NCBI GenBank assembly: GCA_046294265.1
Contig: JBKBKC010000009.1
Location: forward strand, 122,234 to 186,233
DNA from: JBKBKC01 sp046294265
Lineage (GTDB): Bacteria; Pseudomonadota; Alphaproteobacteria; Rhodobacterales; Rhodobacteraceae
Direction: 5' to 3'
Length of the DNA stretch: 64,000 bases
The position numbers and the translations under genes are program-made. Shown here piece after piece: positions 59,186 through 64,000 of the stretch. The notes beneath the pieces were generated by a model. It was not told the origin of the DNA, ran no database searches, and saw nothing but the letters and a program-made list of their open reading frames with translations. Each line of letters begins with the position of its first letter. Position 1 is the first letter of the stretch.

Positions 59186-59641
59186 TCAGGCCCGCAGCAG
59201 CAGCGTTGCCATGCGCCGCACCGCCGCCTGATAGCCTTCGGTCCCCAGGCCCGCGATCACCCCTTCGGCGCGCAGCGAGACGTAGGAGTGGTGGCGGAAG
59301 GCCTCGCGCTTGTGGACGTTGGAGATATGCACCTCGATCACCGGGCCGTCGAAGGTGTTGAGCGCGTCCAGGATGGCGACGGAGGTGTGGGTATAGGCGC
59401 CGGGGTTGATCACGATGCCCTGCGCCGCCTCGCGCGCGGCGTGGATCTGGTCGATGATCGCGCCTTCGTGGTTCGACTGGTGCAGTTCGACCGCAAGGCC
59501 CAGCGCTGCGCCAAGGGCCACGCAGGCGGCGCGCACATCCTCCAGCGTCTCGTACCCGTAGATCTCGGGCTGGCGGCGGCCCAGAAGGTTCAGGTTGGGG
59601 CCGTTCAGGATATGGACGGCGGGCGGCGCGGGGGTGGGCAT
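59186..59641 (-). CDS. aroQ: type II 3-dehydroquinate dehydratase
   Basis: Shikimate-pathway enzyme of 151 residues. Motifs: HILNGPNLNLLGRRQPEIYG (the Tyr near residue 28 is catalytic), ELHQSNHEGAII, INPGAYTHTSVAI and IEVHISNVHKREAFRHHSYV with the catalytic His. It forms the dodecameric class. The start is MPTPAPPAVHIL; upstream in-frame sequence is not family-like. It ends 14 bases before the tRNA on the other strand. Confidence 0.95.
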   Translation of the reverse strand: MPTPAPPAVHILNGPNLNLLGRRQPEIYGYETLEDVRAACVALGAALGLAVELHQSNHEGAIIDQIHAAREAAQGIVINPGAYTHTSVAILDALNTFDGPVIEVHISNVHKREAFRHHSYVSLRAEGVIAGLGTEGYQAAVRRMATLLLRA

Positions 59642-59825
59642 CGGACGCTCCTGCAGGGCGGGTGGCCCGGCATAGCGCGGAACCGGCCGGACTGCCAAGC
59701 CGAATGCGGGGTTGCGCAGGTCTGAGGCGCGCCGCAGGATGCAGGCGTGTGGCCGGAGGCAGGCGATGAGCGGCAGCGAAGAGCGCCCCCCGGGGAAAAC
59801 CATGGGGAAGACCATGGAGGCGACC

Positions 59826-60191
59826 ATGGCGATCACCTTTGTCTATGTGCGCGATCTGGCCGGGGCGGCGGCCTTCTACGAAGGCGTGTTGGGGCTGACG
59901 CTGGCAATCGATCAGGGCTGGTCGCGCATCTACCGGATATGCGGGGCCGCGCATCTGGGGCTGGTGGACGAGGCGCGCGGGATGCACCGGGCGCAGGCGG
60001 GCGACAAGCCCGTGCAGATCTGCCTGCGGGTGCCGGATGCGGCGGCCTGGCACCGCTATGCCACCGCGCTGGACCTTCCCGCGCTGTCGGGGTTGCGCGA
60101 GAATGCGGCGCTTGGCATCCGGGCCTTCACCTTCGAGGATCCGGAGGGCTATCAGATCGAAATCCAGACCCCCACGCGCCCCGATGCCTGA
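59826..60191 (+). CDS. VOC-superfamily (glyoxalase/dioxygenase-fold) protein
   Basis: Protein of 121 residues with one VOC repeat pair: ITFVYVRDLAGAAAFYEGVL at the start, then ICGAAHLGLVDEAR, and FEDPEGYQIEIQTPT at the C-terminus, where the metal-ligand Glu would lie. The ATG at 59826 has GGAGG upstream; several ATGs up to 59767 are in frame. The substrate is unknown. It is followed 24 bases later by a DapA-family gene. Confidence 0.8.
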   Translation: MAITFVYVRDLAGAAAFYEGVLGLTLAIDQGWSRIYRICGAAHLGLVDEARGMHRAQAGDKPVQICLRVPDAAAWHRYATALDLPALSGLRENAALGIRAFTFEDPEGYQIEIQTPTRPDA

Positions 60192-60215
60192 CCCCGCCAC
60201 CGAGAGGATGCCCCG

Positions 60216-61169
60216 ATGCTGACCGCTGCCGCCACCGGCGTCTTTCCCGTCGCCGTCACGCCTTTCCTGCCCGATGGCGCGTTGGATGAGGCGGGGCTGG
60301 ACCGGCTGACCGACTTTTACATCGAAAAGGGTGTGGACGGGATCACCATCCTGGGCGTGATGGGCGAGGCGGGCAAGCTGACGGCGGCGGAATCGCTGGT
60401 GGTGGTGCGGCGCGTGGTGGCGCGCGCGGGCGTGCCTGTGCTGGTGGGGATCACCGCACCCGGCTTTGCCGCAATGCAGGCGCTGGGGCACGAGGCGATG
60501 GCCGCGGGGGCGGCGGGCGTGATGGCAGCACCTGGGCCGGGCCTGAAGGGCGACGCGGGGCTGGTTGGCTATTTCCGCACGCTGGCGGGGATGCTGCCCG
60601 GCGTGCCGATGGTGGTGCAGGATTTCCCGCTGGTGACGGGGGTGCATCTGCCGGTGCCGGTGCTGCTGGCGGTCGCTGCCGACTGCCCGGATGTGGTGAT
60701 GGTCAAGCATGAGGATTGGCCGGGGCTGGCCAAGATCACCGCCCTGCGCGCGGCCCAGGCGGCGGGGGCGCGGCGCCTCGCGATCCTGTGCGGCAACGGC
60801 GGGCAGTTCCTGCCCGAGGAGCTGGCGCGCGGGGCGGATGGCGCGATGACGGGCTTTGCCTATCCCGAGGCGCTGGTGGCGATGCTGGCGGCGCATCGGG
60901 CGGGGGATGGGCGCCGCGTTCAGGACATTTTCGACGCCTGCCTGCCCTTGTTGCGGATGGAGGCGCAGCCCGGTCTGGGCCTTGCGGTGCGCAAGCATGT
61001 GTTGTGGCGGCGCGGTGCCATCCCCCATCCCGGCCTGCGCCAGCCGGGGGGGGGCCTCGATGCCCTGTCGGTGGGCGAGGTGGAGCGGCTGATGGTGCGG
61101 CAGGCGAGACGGCTGGCCGAATTGGGGCTGGCCGAATTGGCCGTGGCCGATCTGGGGGTGGTGGGATGA
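60216..61169 (+). CDS. DapA-family (NAL superfamily) aldolase-like protein, atypical active site
   Basis: TIM-barrel protein of 317 residues resembling dihydrodipicolinate synthase/N-acetylneuraminate lyase enzymes. The Schiff-base Lys is present (Lys164 in VVMVKHEDWPG). The GTTGE-type motif is GVMGEAGKL, and the YNVPGRTG motif is replaced by QDFPLVTG, so the catalytic Tyr is missing (Gln135). It is therefore not a canonical DapA; its reaction is unknown. Adjacent VOC and nuclease genes give no clue. Confidence 0.8.
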   Translation: MLTAAATGVFPVAVTPFLPDGALDEAGLDRLTDFYIEKGVDGITILGVMGEAGKLTAAESLVVVRRVVARAGVPVLVGITAPGFAAMQALGHEAMAAGAAGVMAAPGPGLKGDAGLVGYFRTLAGMLPGVPMVVQDFPLVTGVHLPVPVLLAVAADCPDVVMVKHEDWPGLAKITALRAAQAAGARRLAILCGNGGQFLPEELARGADGAMTGFAYPEALVAMLAAHRAGDGRRVQDIFDACLPLLRMEAQPGLGLAVRKHVLWRRGAIPHPGLRQPGGGLDALSVGEVERLMVRQARRLAELGLAELAVADLGVVG

Positions 61170-62287
61170 GTTTCCGCCTGCTGCATAGTGCCGACCTGCA
61201 TCTGGGCCGCCGCTTTGGCGCGATGCCTGAGGGCGCGCGGGGGCGGCTGGTGGAGGCGCGCCACCAGATCCTGAACCGTCTGGCGCAGGCCGCGCGGGAT
61301 GCGGGGGCCGCGCATATCCTCGTGGCGGGCGATGTGTTCGACACCGAGACGCCATCCGATGCCGTCTGGCGGCAGGCGCTGGCGGCGATTGCCGCCGATC
61401 CGGGGCTGGCCTGGTGGCTCATCCCCGGCAACCATGACAGCCTGGCGGCGGAGCCGCTGTGGGACCAGTTGCGCCGGAATGCCCCCGCCAACCTGCATCT
61501 GCTGGACCATCCCGAGGCCGTGACCATCGCCCCCGGCGTCAGCCTGTTGCCCTGCCCCCTGCCCCGGCGCCGTCCGGGCCGCGACCTCTCGGCCTGGATG
61601 GCGGGGGCGGCCACGCCCGAGGGGCATCTGCGCATCGGTCTTGCCCACGGCCCGGTGCAGGGCTTTGGCGACGAGGGCGGCGCCGGGATCATTCCCCCCG
61701 ACCGGGCCGAGACGGCGGGCCTCGACTATCTGGCGCTGGGGGACTGGCACGGGGCGATGCGGATCGGGGCGCGGGCCTGGTATGCGGGCACGCCGGAATG
61801 CGACGGGTTCCGCCGCGCGCCGCGCGGGCAGGCGCTGGTGGTGGCCGTGCCGGGGGGCGGGGCGGCGCCGGCTGTCGATCCGGTCATCACGGGGGCCTTC
61901 ACCTGGACCGAGGCCGAGGTGCCGCTGGTGCCGGGCCTGTCCGCCGCCAAGGCCCTGAGCGCGTTTCTGCCCGCCGACCGGGCGGCCCGGCGCGACCATC
62001 TGATGCGGCTGCGCCCCACGGGCCGGGCCACGCTGGCCGAACAGGCGGCACTGGCCGCGGCGGTGGCCGAGGCCGCGCCGGAGTTCGCGCTGTTCGAGCT
62101 GGACACCGCCGCCCTTGCCACCGAGGTCGAGGCCGCGGACCTGGAGGCCATCGACAAGGGCGGTGCGCTGCGACTGGCCGCCGAGGTTTTGGCGGCCGGG
62201 GCCGGGGGGGGCGACCCGGCGATGGCGCGGCTGCATTCGGCGGCGCTCAACCGCCTTTACGGCTATCTGTCGGGGGGGCGGGCATGA
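61166..62287 (+). CDS. SbcD/YhaO-like DNA repair metallophosphoesterase
   Basis: Calcineurin-fold nuclease-like protein of 373 residues. Metal motifs: RLLHSADLHLGRRF (DxH), LVAGDVFDTETPS (GDxxD), IPGNHDSLAAEP (GNHD) and IGLAHGPVQ, LALGDWHGAMR (later GxH sites). The C-terminal 150 residues are an Ala-rich capping region as in YhaO-type proteins. Overlaps the aldolase-like gene by 4 bases and is coupled to the ATPase gene by ATGA, as in SbcD-SbcC/YhaO-YhaN pairs. Confidence 0.9.
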   Translation: MSFRLLHSADLHLGRRFGAMPEGARGRLVEARHQILNRLAQAARDAGAAHILVAGDVFDTETPSDAVWRQALAAIAADPGLAWWLIPGNHDSLAAEPLWDQLRRNAPANLHLLDHPEAVTIAPGVSLLPCPLPRRRPGRDLSAWMAGAATPEGHLRIGLAHGPVQGFGDEGGAGIIPPDRAETAGLDYLALGDWHGAMRIGARAWYAGTPECDGFRRAPRGQALVVAVPGGGAAPAVDPVITGAFTWTEAEVPLVPGLSAAKALSAFLPADRAARRDHLMRLRPTGRATLAEQAALAAAVAEAAPEFALFELDTAALATEVEAADLEAIDKGGALRLAAEVLAAGAGGGDPAMARLHSAALNRLYGYLSGGRA

Positions 62288-64000
62288 GGCTGGTCTCGGT
62301 CACCCTAACCAACCTGCGGCGCTTCACCAGCCCGGTGACGGTGCGGGGTTTCGGCCCCGGGCTGAACGTGCTGGCGGCGCCGAACGAGCAGGGCAAATCC
62401 ACCCTCTTCGATGCGCTGCAGGCGGTGTTCTTTCAGCCCCACCGCACGGCGGGAAAGGAAATCAAGGCCCTGCGCCCCCATGCCGGGGGTGCCCCCGAGG
62501 TCTGCGTGGAGGTGGAGACGCCCGAGGGCGCGTTCGCGATCACCAAACGCTGGCTCGCGCGCCCCATGGCCGAGGTGCGGCAGGGCGCGCGGCTGGTGGC
62601 GCAGGCGGATGAGGCCGAGGCCTGGATCGCCCGGCTGATGCGGGGGGACGGGGCCGGGGGGCCTGCGGGCCTGTTGTGGGTGCGCCAGGGGCAGGCGGGG
62701 CTGGAGCCGGAGGGCAAGGCCCAGGGCGACAGGGCCGCCGAGATGCGCCGCGACCTGATGTCCTCGGTCGCGGGCGAGGTCGAGGCGCTGACCGGCGGGC
62801 GGCGGATGGATGCGGCGATGGCCCGCGCCCGGGCCGAACTGGAGGTGCAGGTGACCGCGCGCGGGCCCCGGGCGGGCGGGCCGCTGAAGGCCGCCGAGGA
62901 TGAGGTGACGGCCCTGACCGCCGCGCGCGCCGACCTGACCGCCCGCGCCGAGGCCCTGCACGCGGCGCTGGACCGACGCCGCGCGGTGCTGCGCGATCTG
63001 GCCGTGCTGGAGGACCCCGGAGAGGCCGCCGACCGCGCCGCGCGTCTGGCCGAGGCCGATGCCGCCGACCGCGCCGCCGCGCGGCAGGCCGAGCAGCTGG
63101 AGGGCGCGCGGCTCGCCCTGCGGCTGGCCGAGAGCGAGGCCGGGGCGGCGGCGCGCGCGCTGGCCGACCTGCGCCGGCTGGAGGGCGATCTGGCCCGCGC
63201 CGGGGCCGCCGAGACCGGCGCCGCAGAGGCCGAGGAGCGTGCCGGCAACGTGGCGGCAGCCACGGCGCAGGCCAGCGAGGAGGCCGGGGTGCGGGCGGCG
63301 GCTGCCGACGAGGCCGAGCGGGTGTCAGGCGCGCAGGCGATGCGCGCCGTCGAGGCCGCGCGGGCGCGGGATGCGGCAGAGCGGCGCGCCGAATTGCAGG
63401 ACCGGCTGGACCGGGCACGAGGGCTGGCCGAGGAGGCGGGGCGCGCGAAGGCCGCCGTGCAGGGGCCGGATGCCGCCACGCTGGCGCGGATCGAGGCGCT
63501 GGCGGCAGACCTTGCGATGCGCGTGGCGTTGCGCGACCGGGGCGCGCCTTCGGTGGTGATGACCCATGCGCCGGGCGCCGAGGGGCGGGTCACGCTGGAC
63601 GGCGCCCCCCTGCCCGAGGGCGCGCGCGTGCCCCTGCCCGAGGGCGGGGTGGTCGAGATCGCGGGCATCGGGCGGCTGGTTCTGCACCCCGGCGAGGGGC
63701 GCGCGGACGGGGCGGCAGAGACGGCGCAGGCCGATCTGGCCCGCGCGCTGGCCGCCTGCGGCTGCGCCGATCTGGACGCGATGCGAATGGCGGCCACGGC
63801 ACGCGCCGGGGCTGAGGCGCGGCTGGCGGCGGTGGCCGAGACGCTGCGCCTCATCGCACCCAGGGGGATCGAGGGCCTGATGGCCGACATCGCCGCCCTG
63901 CCCGCGAGTCCCGATCCGGCCGGGGGCCTGCCCGAAGGGGCCGGGGGCCTGGCCGATCCGGCCGAGGCGGCGGCCGCGCATGACGCGGCACGCCGCGCCG
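62284..64000 (+). CDS. SbcC/YhaN-like SMC-type ATPase (partial, continues beyond window)
   Basis: N-terminal 572 codons of an ATPase partner for the preceding nuclease. Walker A is LAAPNEQGKSTLFDALQAVF (residues about 31-50), and the Q-loop-like LLWVRQGQAGLEP follows. From about residue 200 it is an Ala/Glu/Arg-rich coiled coil with a beta-rich insert near residues 415-470 (RVTLDGAPLPEGARV, PLPEGGVVEIAGIGRL) that resembles the YhaN-type hinge insert. Walker B and the C-terminal half lie outside the window. Confidence 0.85.
   Translation, partial: MRLVSVTLTNLRRFTSPVTVRGFGPGLNVLAAPNEQGKSTLFDALQAVFFQPHRTAGKEIKALRPHAGGAPEVCVEVETPEGAFAITKRWLARPMAEVRQGARLVAQADEAEAWIARLMRGDGAGGPAGLLWVRQGQAGLEPEGKAQGDRAAEMRRDLMSSVAGEVEALTGGRRMDAAMARARAELEVQVTARGPRAGGPLKAAEDEVTALTAARADLTARAEALHAALDRRRAVLRDLAVLEDPGEAADRAARLAEADAADRAAARQAEQLEGARLALRLAESEAGAAARALADLRRLEGDLARAGAAETGAAEAEERAGNVAAATAQASEEAGVRAAAADEAERVSGAQAMRAVEAARARDAAERRAELQDRLDRARGLAEEAGRAKAAVQGPDAATLARIEALAADLAMRVALRDRGAPSVVMTHAPGAEGRVTLDGAPLPEGARVPLPEGGVVEIAGIGRLVLHPGEGRADGAAETAQADLARALAACGCADLDAMRMAATARAGAEARLAAVAETLRLIAPRGIEGLMADIAALPASPDPAGGLPEGAGGLADPAEAAAAHDAARRA

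Noticed and set aside
1..64000. CRISPR arrays, rRNA genes, origin of replication, complete prophage
   Set aside because: No regularly spaced direct repeats, no rRNA-like sequence, no DnaA-box cluster and no structural phage genes were seen.

Overview
The window is high-GC DNA (about 68-70% by eye) with gene families and gene order typical of an alphaproteobacterium of the Rhodobacterales (Rhodobacteraceae/Paracoccaceae). The evidence is a split FoF1-ATP synthase Fo operon with b and b' subunits, an ffh ... rpsP-rimM-trmD-rplS-rpmE translation block, a MipZ-type division ATPase, BluB, TctABC transport and a Paracoccus-like sox cluster with soxCD and soxEFGH. Most genes lie in compact operons with 1-8 base overlaps. 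No CRISPR array, rRNA or replication origin was seen. One tRNA (Thr, TGT) is present.

Layout. 1-7.6 kb: a TctDE-type two-component system (kinase cut by the window edge), divergent from a tripartite tricarboxylate transporter tctCBA that runs on into an AtuA/DUF1446 protein, a DUF4387 protein and an AbrB-like membrane protein. 7.6-9.9 kb: a decayed mobile island with an IS256-type transposase truncated before its third catalytic residue, then remnants of a Mu-like phage (tail of a larger gene, a Mor-type regulator, a small DNA-packaging-like protein). 9.9-14.1 kb: adenosine kinase, endonuclease III, an AraC-O6-alkylguanine methyltransferase fusion, an OmpA-like lipoprotein and a FadR-type regulator. 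14.2-16.8 kb: atpI-B-E-G-F on the minus strand. 17-20.6 kb: ArsR regulator, malonyl-CoA synthetase, MipZ, a small secreted protein. 20.9-31.3 kb: a long minus-strand translation/SRP block that starts with ffh, passes through six consecutive GNAT acetyltransferase genes joined by ATGA overlaps, and continues through chorismate mutase, rpsP, bluB, rimM, a membrane protein, trmD, a phosphotransferase, rplS and rpmE.

31.5-42 kb: a bacterial voltage-gated cation channel with an unusual selectivity filter, a DMT exporter with a LysR regulator, two tandem paralogous small membrane proteins, an amino-sugar operon (BadF-type kinase, SIS-domain deaminase/isomerase, nagA), a glpD pseudogene with an internal deletion, a membrane-anchored Zc3h12a-like ribonuclease and glpK. 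42-55.6 kb: thiosulfate-oxidation locus, with a YeeE/SoxT transporter converging on soxVW-YZAXBCDEFGH and a divergent soxS. Its SoxA has one visible heme motif and its SoxX is of the long type, placed between soxA and soxB. That differs from the X-Y-Z-A-B order of Paracoccus. No soxR is seen next to soxS.

56-64 kb: a divergent sugar-oxidation locus (aldo-keto reductase; FucU mutarotase plus PfkB sugar kinase), tRNA-Thr, type II 3-dehydroquinate dehydratase, a VOC protein, a DapA-family aldolase lacking the usual catalytic tyrosine, and an SbcD/SbcC-like (YhaO/YhaN-like) nuclease-ATPase pair, the latter cut by the window end. A perfect 15-base palindrome occurs both upstream of glpK and between the sugar kinase and tRNA-Thr, suggesting a shared DNA-binding regulator.
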